Positions 36,700-44,965 of a stretch of 64,000 bases of DNA are shown here, piece after piece. The stretch is from Methanosarcina sp. UBA293. Its GTDB lineage: Archaea > Halobacteriota > Methanosarcinia > Methanosarcinales > Methanosarcinaceae. Positions within the stretch are counted from its first letter, which is position 1, and every line of letters starts with the position of its first letter. The notes below the pieces were generated by a model, which was not told where the DNA came from, made no database searches, and was given only the letters and a program-made list of their open reading frames with translations. The position numbers and the translations under genes were made by a program. The stretch is taken from positions 1-64,000 of the forward strand of contig DALS01000013.1 in the NCBI GenBank assembly GCA_002499445.1, given 5' to 3'.

Positions 36700-37245
36700 G
36701 GTTCCGTTGCAAAAAATAATTAAATCGATACTATGAAATAAATAGGATTTTAAGAGTGTATGATATGCCAGTAAATGCCTTTAAATGGAAACACTTTGCA
36801 GGAGAAATCATCTTATTAAACGTAAGATGGTACTTAAAGTATGCATTGAGTTATAAAAATTTAGAGGAAATAATGACAGAAAGGGGAATGATAGTCGACC
36901 ATAAAACCATTATGAGATGGGTGCATCAATATTCACCTGAAATAGAAAAGAAGATAAGAAGGCATTTAAGACAAACAAACAATCCATGGGGGGTTGATGA
37001 AACCTATATTAAAGTAAAAGGTAAATGGAAATATTTTTATCGAGCAGTTGACTCAAATGGAGATACAATTGATTTCATGTTAAGTGCAAAACGAAATCGA
37101 AAAGCAGCGAATAGATTCTTCAAGAAAGCTTTGGGTTCAAATCACAATCAAATGCCGAGAGTAATAACCGTTGATAAGAATCCAGCTTATCTACCTGTTA
37201 TAGATAAACTAAATTCTCTGGAATCTCTTGGATGACCTTAATCCG
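36700..37245 (+). mobile_element. Truncated IS6-family (IS240-type) insertion sequence
   Basis: The left end has the sequence GGTTCCGTTGCAAAAAA at 36700-36716, a terminal repeat of the IS6 type, 8 nt after the YczE-like stop. The transposase gene follows. No matching right inverted repeat is found; the element is cut off near 37240, before the MITE-like element at 37281. Confidence 0.75.
36756..37235 (+). pseudogene. IS6-family transposase, truncated at the C-terminus
   Basis: The frame gives 159 aa, against about 220-230 for the family. It starts at GTG 36756 or ATG 36765 (MPVNAFKWKHFAGEIILL). Family marks are WYLKYALSYKNLEEIM, a helix-turn-helix (VDHKTIMRWVHQY), the first catalytic Asp in GVDETYIKVKGKWKYFYRAV and the second in VDKNPAY. 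The catalytic Glu region that should follow is absent, and the last residues (NSLESLG) are foreign. It cannot be active. Confidence 0.88.
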
Positions 37246-37280
37246 TGAGGGATTCCCAGCTTATAATACACTCATTTTTT

Positions 37281-37402
37281 GGCTCTGTAGAAAACCTATC
37301 TACATCAGATGAAAGAGGCTGAAAAAAGATAAGTATATTCAGATCTTGCTGCTCAGTTTAAATTTATGAAAATTCATTATTTTAGAGGATTTCTACAGAG
37401 CC
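37281..37402. mobile_element. MITE-like element, 122 bp, related to 35726-35990
   Basis: Ends GGCTCTGTAGAAAACC and GGATTTCTACAGAGCC are inverted repeats with one mismatch. Read on the minus strand it matches the ends and subterminal blocks of the 265-bp element, so the two lie in opposite orientations around 36.0-37.2 kb. Its right end supplies the last codons and the stop of the next gene. Confidence 0.75.
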
Positions 37403-37803
37403 ATATTATATTCTATTTTTAAAGTATATATAACAAAAAGCGGAAGTAAAAGGATATTAACGTTAGAAATAAGGGAATAAAAAGAATCATATAAAGATAT
37501 TTTAGCTACACTTAAAGAATAACAAATAGATGAAACCAAATAAATTGCAACTGAAATAAGGATACCCTTAGCATATTTGTGATTAAGACCTCTTTCTTCA
37601 ATACGAAGTAAAAAGAATAGAATTATAAGTGCAAATAATAACCCAAAGTAACCAAAAGCAAATTCCAATACATGATTCAACGAATATGAATATCCGAGAA
37701 CTAAGCCCACAATAAAGAATAGTAAATATAGGAATATCCATGTAACAAACGAGTTAAAAGTGTAGGACCTTATATAAAATTTATAAACTCCAATGTAAAT
37801 CAT
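37393..37803 (-). CDS. Membrane protein truncated by a MITE-like element, 136 aa
   Basis: Four hydrophobic helices are visible (FVTWIFLYLLFFIVGLVLGY, FAFGYFGLLFALIILFFLL, ILISVAIYLVSSICYSLSV, NILLLPLFVIYTLKI). The last codons, ATG GCT CTG TAG, come from the terminal repeat of the element at 37281-37402, so the original C-terminus is lost. The family is not recognised, and the start at 37803 has no clear ribosome site. It is probably non-functional or altered. Confidence 0.5.
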   Translation of the reverse strand: MIYIGVYKFYIRSYTFNSFVTWIFLYLLFFIVGLVLGYSYSLNHVLEFAFGYFGLLFALIILFFLLRIEERGLNHKYAKGILISVAIYLVSSICYSLSVAKISLYDSFYSLISNVNILLLPLFVIYTLKIEYNMAL

Positions 37804-38151
37804 ATAGCTACAAAAAATTAAAAGAAGAGGTATATATACCTATAAAGATTATTGAAAGAATACCCAATAATATTCCAATCAAAAAAAGTATTGTTTCCAC
37901 AATATCATCTTTTTAAGTACTTACCGGCTGATATTTGGAATAGATGCTACTATATTTTAATATTTTTAAATATAATATAAAAATATATAAATGGGTTTAA
38001 TAAAAATGTGTGTATAAATTTAAGAATTTGATAAGATTTTTTTCAAAAAAACGACGCAAAAGAAAATTTTTGCCTAGGCTAACTTTTGAAAATTTAACGG
38101 TTGTGTATAATCCTTACACACGCGTTGCGTTTTTTTGAGTTACCTATACCC
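37804..38151. other. A+T-rich spacer inside the tRNA-Leu element, with a hairpin
   Basis: No gene is seen. TGTGTA/TACACA at 38102-38120 forms a hairpin followed by CGCGTTGCG and a run of seven T on the plus strand. It lies about 30 nt downstream of the tRNA 3' end and may stop transcription coming from the left. Confidence 0.4.
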
Positions 38152-38173
38152 AAAAATTTAGTGCGGGAGAAGG
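38152..38173. repeat. Probable att site overlapping the tRNA-Leu 3' end
   Basis: Partner of 35035-35056, identical over 22 bp. The tRNA is intact on this side, as expected if integration restored the 3' end. Confidence 0.7.
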
Positions 38174-38244
38174 GATTCGAACCCCTGAACGCCTACGCGA
38201 ACAGATCTTGAGTCTGCCACCGTTGACCGCTTGGTTACTCCCGC
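38162..38244 (-). tRNA. tRNA-Leu, anticodon CAA
   Basis: On the minus strand from 38244 the acceptor GCGGGAG pairs with CTCCCGC, then discriminator A. The anticodon arm is GCAGA-CTCAAGA-TCTGT, giving anticodon CAA (Leu, codon UUG). A long variable arm (GTTCGCGTAGGCG region) marks a class II tRNA. The T arm is CAGGGGTTCGAATCCCTT. CCA is not encoded. No intron. Length 83 nt. Confidence 0.95.
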
Positions 38245-38278
38245 TTTTCCGGAATCCAATAATGTAACAATATAACTA

Positions 38279-38287
38279 GCATATAAA
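38279..38287 (-). promoter_or_regulatory. TATA box of tRNA-Leu
   Basis: TTTATATGC on the minus strand lies about 40 nt upstream of the mature tRNA 5' end, within the usual range for an archaeal TATA box plus a short leader. Confidence 0.5.
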
Positions 38288-38476
38288 GCTAATCCTGTAA
38301 GTAACCCACTAAATGAATTTAAGTTGAGGGAGATGTCGAGATATTATCGAGATATAATTCAGTATTTTAATCTCTTTTGGCTTATAGACAACCGACTTTA
38401 GATTTTTCCAGCCTCTGGCTTTTCAGCGTCTGATCCTACTATTCTCCTGCTTCAAACTTTAAGTCTTGCCTGGTTT

Positions 38477-38794
38477 TCAGGCATCTTCGCCAGAACTATT
38501 AACGTGAATCCAGTCAAGATACTCCTGTTCTCCTTCAATTCCCCAGAATATTATTGCAGGCATTTCATATGTATGTAACGACTTTACTAATCTTTTGATT
38601 TCTTCAAAACGGGATGAATCAGTTTTTACAAACATGGCAATCTCATTATCTTCTTCAACTTCTTCTTTCCACCTGTAAACTGAAGATATTGGAAACATAT
38701 TAACACAGGCTGCAAGCCTCCTTGAGACAAGTTCCCTTGCGATATGTGATGCATTTTCCATATTTCCGGCAGTAATATATACAATTCCAAGCAT
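38477..38794 (-). CDS. cutA: Divalent-cation tolerance protein CutA
   Basis: 105 aa, normal for the trimeric CutA1 family with a ferredoxin-like fold. Characteristic segments are GIVYITAGNMENASHIARELVSRRLAACVNMF, the YRWKEEVEEDNEIAMFVKT strand pair, and HTYEMPAIIFWGI with YLDWI near the end (quoted in parts). It binds divalent metals such as copper, and its physiological role in archaea is uncertain. Start ATG at 38794 follows GGAGGCGACTACGT. Monocistronic. Confidence 0.93.
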   Translation of the reverse strand: MLGIVYITAGNMENASHIARELVSRRLAACVNMFPISSVYRWKEEVEEDNEIAMFVKTDSSRFEEIKRLVKSLHTYEMPAIIFWGIEGEQEYLDWIHVNSSGEDA

Positions 38795-39140
38795 ACGTAG
38801 TCGCCTCCACAGAAACCTGATCTAATGAACAATAATATTTAAAGAGAACTTATGTAAATAATATCGAAACAGGTGATATTTATACAAGCAGTGCTTATAT
38901 AAGTACTATTTATATAAGTAATATTATTTCCATTGACTAGTATGTATTGCCTAAGCCATAGAGTTTATTCATCTTTAGCCAGAAAATTAACTTTTCTGGT
39001 GGCTAATTCACACTTGTATAAATATTTTATTAGTAATTTCAATGTATGTTTTTTATATAATTATAATGAATTACTATGTATCTTTTTCAATTAGAAATCT
39101 CTTTGAAAAAGGAACGGAAATATATTTATTTAAAATAATG

Positions 39141-39203
39141 ATGCGTAATATAACGTCTTTATGCGTAATATAACGTCTTTAATACATAATATAACATTTT
39201 TAT
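39141..39203. repeat. 20-bp tandem repeat
   Basis: ATGCGTAATATAACGTCTTT occurs twice in perfect tandem (39141, 39161), then a third diverged copy (AATACATAATATAACATTTT) follows to about 39203. Confidence 0.9.
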
Positions 39204-39368
39204 ATCATATCAAGTACTAAAGCTCAACGTGATGAATTAATTGGTATAGAACCGCAGGCACAGAGATGTATCAACAGCATTGAATTTATAATTATATGCC
39301 CTTCAGCATTTCTGGACCTAAACAGTTCTAGATCTACAGCTCAATATCAAAAATTCATAGTTATTTCA

Positions 39369-39500
39369 GCTTAATTCATAGCGACTAAGCTTAATTTATA
39401 ACTAATTCGACTTAGTTTACAACCGATCCAAGTTAATTTACAACTGATTAAATTTAATTTATAAATCATTTAACTTAACTCAATCTGATAGACTTAACTA
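39369..39500. repeat. Degenerate ~20-bp tandem repeats upstream of the protease gene
   Basis: Six or so variants of CTTAATTTATAACTAATT follow one another (GCTTAATTCATAGCGACT, GACTTAGTTTACAACCGAT, AGTTAATTTACAACTGATT, AATTTAATTTATAAATCATT). They end close to the gene start, in its promoter or leader. Confidence 0.75.
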
Positions 39501-39537
39501 ATAATTGGTTTAGCTTTAATAGTTCCGGAGAATTTCC

Positions 39538-41334
39538 TTGAGTGGCACAAGCATTGCACTTAGTATTTTTTTATTGTACTGGTTCCTTGTCTCTTATCTT
39601 GATAGAAAGGGCATACTGGAGAAGTATAACATAAGCACCTTCGGGCCGCTTCCCATCCTCATGATCAGAACTACCAGAGGTCTTAAACTTCTGGATATTC
39701 TGGCTCGCCCCAGGTTTTACTGGAGGTGCTTTGCAAATCTTGGGATTCTGCTGATGTTTGCAGGCATGATTGCAATGTTCCTTGTCATAGCTCTCTCTGA
39801 CTTTGCGTTGTATACTTCTTTCCTTAGTGGAAACGTACCTGAGCCAGGAAAATACAATTCTCCGAGAAACATCCTGCTCATCCCTGGAGTAAACGAGTTC
39901 ATTCCTTTTACCTGGGGAGTTATTGCCCTTATAGTCACGCTTGTTGTGCACGAATTTGCGCATGCGATCCTCTGCAGGGTTGAAAATATCAAGGTCAAGT
40001 CAATGGGCATCCTGTATGCTCTAGTTCCTGTAGGAGGTTTTGCGGAGCCTGATGAAGAACAGCTTTTCGGGTCAAAGGAAAAAGAAGAAAAGGAACTTTC
40101 TCTGACAGCCACCATCGAGGAAATCGAGGAATGGGAAAGAGAAGAGAAAAAAAGGCTAGAAATTGAGGGAGCAGGGCTTGAAGAGCCGAAACCCGCTCCT
40201 GTATTAAGTGCTACAAGGACGCAGAGGGCCCGGATTCTTGCAGCAGGCGTTATGGCCAATTTCAGCGTGGCTTTTATCGCTCTCCTGCTTTTCTTCGGAC
40301 CTGTACTTGGGGCAATTGCTCCTTTAAGTGATGCCATGATCCTGAGCGTAAATGAAAGTTCTCCGGCTAGCGTTGCAGGGCTCGAGAAAAATATGATAAT
40401 AACGCAGATTGATGATACGAAAATCACAACAGCCGTAGATCTGCTAACATACCTTGAAAAAACCGAACCCGGAGATTCTGTCCGTATCTATGCCGAAAAA
40501 GATCATGTTGTCTCTATTCATGATTTACAGGTCGGCTCAGCTCCTGCAGATCATGTTGGCGGGGTGCTTGTGGGAGGGATTGTCCCTGGAAGTCCCGCAG
40601 AAGATGCAGGGATTGAAGCCGGGATGACAATGATCAGGATCAACAATACGGAGATGCAAAGCATTGCAAGCTTCGTAAACTTTATGGAAACCACTAAGGC
40701 AAACCAGACAATAGAAGTGGAACTGCTTCCATCTGTAAACTACGCAGGCAACCTCACTGAAAATGGTACTGTCATTCTCGATGTGCAACTGTCTTCCCAT
40801 TCCACAGAAAATGATCGCGGTTTTCTTGGAGTTATTTATGGAAATAGCGGTGTTGCGGAATTCCCTATGCTAGGAATTTCAGTATGGATGCCGCAGTCAA
40901 AAGTGTATCTTGATGCTCTGAAGCAAATTCCATCCATGCTAACCACGCTTGTAGGCTGGATCATTCTTTTTGGACTTCCAATCTATGGATTTGCAGGAGA
41001 GGGATTCCGGGGCTTTTCAGGTACTATTATGCAATTCTATCAGCCTGTTGGCTGGGCAGAACCTCTAGGAATAGGGATCTTTTGGATTGCAAATTCCCTG
41101 CTCTGGATTGGCTGGCTGAACTTTTATGTAGGACTGTTCAACTGTTTGCCCGCCGTACCCCTGGATGGAGGACACGTATTTAGGGATTATATATATTCTT
41201 TTATATACCGTCTTACAAGGAATGATTCAGTCTCGGAAAAGGTATCAAATTCCATCACAGCGAGCTTTTCGATGTTAATCCTGTTCTCGTTTATTTTCAT
41301 GATATTCGGGCCTTTTATAGGACAATGGATTTGA
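39538..41334 (+). CDS. Site-2 type membrane metalloprotease (M50) with two PDZ-like domains
   Basis: 598 aa intramembrane zinc protease. The metal-binding HEFAH motif is in VVHEFAHAILCRVENIK near residue 140, and the third ligand is in NCLPAVPLDGGHVF near 535. Between them lie a charged insert rich in Glu and Lys, a transmembrane helix, and two PDZ-like regions (GLEKNMIITQIDDTKI, and IVPGSPAEDAGIEAGM). Such proteases cut membrane-bound regulators or signal peptides inside the bilayer. The start is TTG at 39538 with GGAG 8 nt upstream. No partner is adjacent. Confidence 0.92.
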   Translation: MSGTSIALSIFLLYWFLVSYLDRKGILEKYNISTFGPLPILMIRTTRGLKLLDILARPRFYWRCFANLGILLMFAGMIAMFLVIALSDFALYTSFLSGNVPEPGKYNSPRNILLIPGVNEFIPFTWGVIALIVTLVVHEFAHAILCRVENIKVKSMGILYALVPVGGFAEPDEEQLFGSKEKEEKELSLTATIEEIEEWEREEKKRLEIEGAGLEEPKPAPVLSATRTQRARILAAGVMANFSVAFIALLLFFGPVLGAIAPLSDAMILSVNESSPASVAGLEKNMIITQIDDTKITTAVDLLTYLEKTEPGDSVRIYAEKDHVVSIHDLQVGSAPADHVGGVLVGGIVPGSPAEDAGIEAGMTMIRINNTEMQSIASFVNFMETTKANQTIEVELLPSVNYAGNLTENGTVILDVQLSSHSTENDRGFLGVIYGNSGVAEFPMLGISVWMPQSKVYLDALKQIPSMLTTLVGWIILFGLPIYGFAGEGFRGFSGTIMQFYQPVGWAEPLGIGIFWIANSLLWIGWLNFYVGLFNCLPAVPLDGGHVFRDYIYSFIYRLTRNDSVSEKVSNSITASFSMLILFSFIFMIFGPFIGQWI

Positions 41335-41649
41335 TTGATATCGAAGTTTGAGATTAAACCCTGGCCTTCATGAAAGTCATAAGGTTTTGGGTTTTCCTCA
41401 TTTTCCGATTTTTTATCCAAGCTAGTTCTTTCAATAGTGTTTTCCTTCTTATTTTTAAGCCCTTATATTTGCATGTTTAATTCTGAGATTGTTAGAATTT
41501 AAGGTAAAAATCTTATAAAAATTTTATTTTAATTTTGTATTTTGTTTAACTCATGTTTTTAGACTTCCCTAACTACTTAGAAAAGAGTATATCATTTAAG
41601 AACTGTCTATAGTAAACAAGAAACTTATCTGCATTTAAGATGTGATATT
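41335..41649. other. Spacer, no gene seen
   Basis: 315 bp of A+T-rich sequence. The TATTTTAATTTTGTATTTTG region and a TTTAAGAAC stretch near 41600 may hold the KaiC-like gene promoter. Nothing else was seen. Confidence 0.4.
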
Positions 41650-42360
41650 ATGGAGAGTTTGTCTACGGGGATTGAAGGGTTGGATACACTGATAGACGGG
41701 GGTTACCCTAAAGGAAAAAATATTCTTGTCACGGGTCCTCCCGGGGCCGGGAAAACAATTCTTGGGATTCACTTCCTGCACAGGAGCTGCAAAGAGGGAA
41801 AAAAATGCACCCTGATCCTTACAAGAGAGCTTACGGAAGATATCCTGAGCCAATCACGAAGCCTCAATCTTGACCTCAAGCCTTTTCTTGAGAGTGGACA
41901 ACTTAGTATCAAAAATATCTTTGAAGACAAAATGAACCGAATCAAAAGCGCTTCCAAATTCGGGAAAGGGCTCTGTGCTGTGGATACGGATATAATCGAG
42001 TATCTTAGTTCTATATCTTCGGAAGTTGATATTGTGGTTATTGATAATATAGGAGTAATGGCTATAAATCATGATATAAGAGAATTTGCCGATGAATTTA
42101 GTTCGATCAGCATTATACTTCTAAAGAATGGATGCACAAGCCTTTTTGTCATGGATGAGGATTCTTACGACCTTACCCATAGGCTTACTGGCTATATGGT
42201 CTTTGGCTTGATCCGGCTCACTTCACAGGAGAATTTCAGCTCTGGAAAAACTAAAAAATATCTTTACATTGAAAAAATGAGGGATAAAGCTGTTCCAGTC
42301 AAGTATTCTTTATTTGATATTACTTCTGAAGGAATGAGAATTATTACAAGCATGAAATGA
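41650..42360 (+). CDS. Single-domain KaiC-like RecA-superfamily ATPase, 236 aa
   Basis: The KaiC-type opening STGIEGLDTLIDGGYPKG is followed by Walker A GPPGAGKT at residues 29-36 and Walker B VDIVVIDNIG near 117-126. The C-terminal half is short and ends FDITSEGMRI. One RecA domain only, so it is one of the archaeal KaiC paralogues thought to act in signal transduction rather than as a clock protein. It is convergent with, and clearly paralogous to, the KaiC-like gene at 43357-44079 (same FDITSEGM/FEITSEGI ending). Confidence 0.9.
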   Translation: MESLSTGIEGLDTLIDGGYPKGKNILVTGPPGAGKTILGIHFLHRSCKEGKKCTLILTRELTEDILSQSRSLNLDLKPFLESGQLSIKNIFEDKMNRIKSASKFGKGLCAVDTDIIEYLSSISSEVDIVVIDNIGVMAINHDIREFADEFSSISIILLKNGCTSLFVMDEDSYDLTHRLTGYMVFGLIRLTSQENFSSGKTKKYLYIEKMRDKAVPVKYSLFDITSEGMRIITSMK

Positions 42361-42509
42361 GCTACTAAAAGTAAGAGATAAACTACTAAAAATAAGGATA
42401 TGAGTTTATTAATATGAAGCGACTAGACCTACTTTTAGATCCCCTACTTATTTTCTTACTAGATATTGCCTAAAAGATAAATTCCAAGCATTTACAAGCA
42501 AATAAAGTC

Positions 42510-43367
42510 TTATGTACTCTTTATAAGAAATTCACAGCAATCATTCCTATTTCCTATAGTCTTTAGCGCTTCTACGCTGAAATTAGAGTCTACTTTCAAA
42601 GATATATTCGAGATAATTTTCCTAGTTAAAGTGCACAAAATAGGATTCTTGCGGGCTTCTTCTCCTCTCCAGGGGCATTTTGTTCCCCTTACTATCCAAG
42701 AGCTTTCTTTTTCGCCTACTTCAGAAGAAAAGCTTCCACCTAGCTGGTTCAATATTTCAGCACAAATCTTGCCTGCATAAGCGAAGTCAAGCTCCCTGTT
42801 TTCAAGATGGTACATATCAAGCAGCGTTTTTTCGACCATACCAGTCATCTGGTTAATTATGACCTTCTTTTCCTCATTGGAAACAACTCGTAGCAAAGTC
42901 GGAATGATTGCAGTAAGAATACTCTGCACCCGATTTTTTATCTCAAGGCAGTCACGATCAGCTACCAGCTGGTCATGCAGGCACTTCACCCTGAGTAGAG
43001 ATTTCACTCTGGGCTTCAGCTCAAGTCTGTTTATGGGTTTCGTAAGGAAATCATCAGCTCCGGCTTCAATTCCTTTGATTCGGTCTTCAATATCGAAAAG
43101 AGCTGTGAGCATCAAAACTGGGATGAACTGAGTTTCAGGATCGCTTTTGACAATTTTGCAGACATCATAGCCGCTCATTTCAGGCATCAAGACGTCCAGA
43201 AGGATAATATCAATTTTCTCCTCTTTTAATTTCTGGATAGCTTCCTTTCCACTACTGGCAGTAATGATATCATAGGGCTCTGCTGAAAGGTAAGCTTCTA
43301 TAAGCTCTACGTTTTCAGGTATGTCATCGACAATAAGGATTTTCGGTTTTCTACTTTCACTCAGCAA
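42510..43367 (-). CDS. Response regulator: receiver domain plus methanogen output-type domain
   Basis: An N-terminal receiver domain (KPKILIVDDIPENVELIEAY, phospho-acceptor Asp in LLDVLMPEMSG, Thr in MLTALF, Lys in FLTKPIN) is followed by a helix region and a C-terminal domain with CPWRGEEARKNPILCTLTR and TIGNRNDCCEFLI, the pattern of the methanogen output domain found after histidine-kinase/receiver modules. There is no DNA-binding helix-turn-helix. I choose TTG at 43367, which has GGAGGTG 6 nt upstream and overlaps the KaiC-like stop by 11 nt; ATG at 43388 and a longer form to 43418 are alternatives. Coupled to the KaiC-like gene, so the two proteins likely work in one pathway. Confidence 0.82.
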   Translation of the reverse strand: MLSESRKPKILIVDDIPENVELIEAYLSAEPYDIITASSGKEAIQKLKEEKIDIILLDVLMPEMSGYDVCKIVKSDPETQFIPVLMLTALFDIEDRIKGIEAGADDFLTKPINRLELKPRVKSLLRVKCLHDQLVADRDCLEIKNRVQSILTAIIPTLLRVVSNEEKKVIINQMTGMVEKTLLDMYHLENRELDFAYAGKICAEILNQLGGSFSSEVGEKESSWIVRGTKCPWRGEEARKNPILCTLTRKIISNISLKVDSNFSVEALKTIGNRNDCCEFLIKST

Positions 43368-44079
43368 AACTTCCACCTCCAGAATCATGAATTTTGATCC
43401 CTTCGGATGTGATCTCAAAAATCGACATTTCAGGAGAAATAGGAGTGCTGCGCATCTTGGGTATGCTTAGATAGCGCTCCATTTTTCCAAGATAGGAGTT
43501 TTCTCTTACTAATAAACGAATAGATCCATAAACTGAGTACTCAGCAAGTTGATGAGTTATATTATGTGCAGACTCATCCATGATTATAAGAGCAGTACAG
43601 CCTCTTTTTCTTACCAAGTAGTTCAAAGCGTCAAGCTGGTCTCTAAGCCTTTTTATAGAGACTCTGAGAACAAAGGTGCCTATATTATCTATAACAAGAC
43701 ATTCTATTCCCTCACGTATTAATTCTACAAGACTAGGAATTTCAATATCAAGACTTTCAGGCTTGAACCCGTATCTAGTCTGTCCTATAATTTCCGAGCG
43801 GTTTTCAAAAATATTTTCTATAATAAGCTGTCCGCTTTCATAGTACGGTGTAAGATCGCGCCCTAACAAGCTTGCCTGATAGATAATATCTTCAGAAGTT
43901 TCTTCAGTTGCAATAATCATACATTTTCTGCCTTCAAGGCAGCTTTTATAAATAAAATGGATTCCGAAGATTGTTTTCCCACTTCCTGCTATGCCTGTTA
44001 CAAGGGTTACTTTATTTGCAGGATAACCCCCACTCAGCTTCCTGTCAAGCTCCTCTACTCCTGTTGGAACTCTCTCCAT
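43357..44079 (-). CDS. Single-domain KaiC-like RecA-superfamily ATPase, 240 aa
   Basis: Same build as the gene at 41650: PTGVEELDRKLSGGYPANK, Walker A GIAGSGKT at 29-36, TEETSEDIIYQASLLG, Walker B CLVIDNIGTF, and FEITSEGIKI near the end. It is the first gene of an operon with the response regulator. Archaeal KaiC paralogues often pair with receiver proteins, suggesting ATP-dependent signal relay. ATG at 44079 lies at the end of an AT-rich leader without a strong ribosome site. Confidence 0.9.
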   Translation of the reverse strand: MERVPTGVEELDRKLSGGYPANKVTLVTGIAGSGKTIFGIHFIYKSCLEGRKCMIIATEETSEDIIYQASLLGRDLTPYYESGQLIIENIFENRSEIIGQTRYGFKPESLDIEIPSLVELIREGIECLVIDNIGTFVLRVSIKRLRDQLDALNYLVRKRGCTALIIMDESAHNITHQLAEYSVYGSIRLLVRENSYLGKMERYLSIPKMRSTPISPEMSIFEITSEGIKIHDSGGGSFAE

Positions 44080-44633
44080 TTTTTATATACTCTCCCCTCT
44101 TTCTATTTTCGTTTTTATAGCTTCCCCACTAGCTTTATAGTGAATTACATCAGATTATAATTGTTTATATTATTTTAGTAGTTATCAACTAACCCTGAAA
44201 TTTAGAAGTTTTTTATATGGAAAATTATTTCCCAGGTAATCCCACTTTATAGATAAGTCATGTTAATCTTATTCCCCAGTCTTAATCTTGCCAATTTAAT
44301 CAACCCGGAAGAATTTTCCAAGCATATTTTATTGGTTCTATCTCCATCATTAATAGTCAAACTAGTAATTTTTAATACATATTTGTTAATCTGTTCTACT
44401 AACTATATATTATTATTCGTTTAATTGAAATTTTTATTCGAGTTTGACTTTTTGTAATCTAGTTATTAGGATAATTGTTTCTTAATTGGTTTTTAACCTT
44501 ATGTATTTCTTTCTTAATTCATTCTTCTTTGCCTTCTATCCTTCCTTTTTATCTTCTTGCTTTGATTTCATCCTGCCTTAATTTTGAGAGAAAAGTTTAA
44601 TATAGATAGCTCCTATCAGTAGTGCTGCATCTA
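44080..44633. other. Spacer, no protein gene seen
   Basis: 554 bp, A+T-rich and pyrimidine-rich on the plus strand. It holds the promoter of the minus-strand KaiC operon at its left end and the tRNA-Arg TATA box at its right end. Confidence 0.5.
44596..44604 (+). promoter_or_regulatory. TATA box of tRNA-Arg
   Basis: TTTAATATA centred about 34 nt upstream of the tRNA 5' end, preceded by purine-rich GAAAAG that fits a BRE. Confidence 0.5.
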
Positions 44634-44727
44634 GGGCTCGTAGGGTAGCCAGGATATCCTAATGGGCTTCGAAGTAAGATTACTACGAAGAAACCCATTG
44701 ACTCGTGTTCGAATCGCGGCGGGCCCA
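44634..44727 (+). tRNA. tRNA-Arg, anticodon TCG, with about 20-nt intron
   Basis: Acceptor GGGCTCG pairs with CGGGCCC, then discriminator A. The anticodon stem ATGGG/CCCAT brackets CTTCGA (anticodon TCG, 44669-44671), and the extra sequence 44673-44692 sits at the canonical 37/38 position. Within the precursor CTTCG can pair with CGAAG and AGTAA with TTACT, giving a bulge-helix-bulge-like structure for archaeal splicing. T arm TCGTG-TTCGAAT-CGCGG. CCA is not encoded. Confidence 0.88.
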
Positions 44728-44837
44728 TTAACTTATGTAAAGAAGTGGAAAGTTTTGAGAGTTCTTAGAGACTGTCCAATAATTACTGACAAAAGCATAA
44801 GATATTAAATAGTATCGAACGTTTTTCAAATAGTATT

Positions 44838-44965
44838 TAACTGCTTTGAGAATACGTAAGAAATCCTATGTCAGCTAGTTTATTAATCAGTTTTGAGATT
44901 GTAACTGCTTTGAGAATACGTAAGAAATCTTGTGTTAGCTAGTTTATTAATCAGTTTTGAGATTG
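44838..44965. repeat. 64-bp tandem duplication
   Basis: Two copies with period 64 (starts at 44838 and 44902), differing at a few positions (CCTATGTCAGC against CTTGTGTTAGC). It lies in the 945-bp gap 44728-45672 between tRNA-Arg and tsr3, in which I see no gene. Confidence 0.9.

Larger units (their letters stand above)
35035..38173. mobile_element. Decayed 3.1-kb element integrated at tRNA-Leu(CAA)
   Basis: It is bounded by the 22-bp direct repeats at 35035-35056 and 38152-38173, the second being the 3' end of an intact tRNA-Leu. It contains a ribbon-helix-helix protein, a YczE-like membrane protein, a truncated IS6-family transposase, a truncated membrane protein and two related MITE-like elements, and is more A+T-rich than its surroundings. 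No integrase is left. It may be the remnant of a plasmid or virus later invaded by insertion sequences (inference). Confidence 0.55.
38795..39537. other. 743-bp spacer rich in short tandem repeats
   Basis: It contains TATATAAGTA repeats (about 38896-38920), a 20-bp repeat, and a degenerate ~20-bp repeat (listed separately). No gene is supported. The last 60 bp carry the leader of the site-2 protease gene. Confidence 0.6.

Noticed and set aside
44838..44965. Origin of replication
   Set aside because: Repeats are unlike archaeal origin boxes, and no Cdc6/Orc1 gene is nearby.
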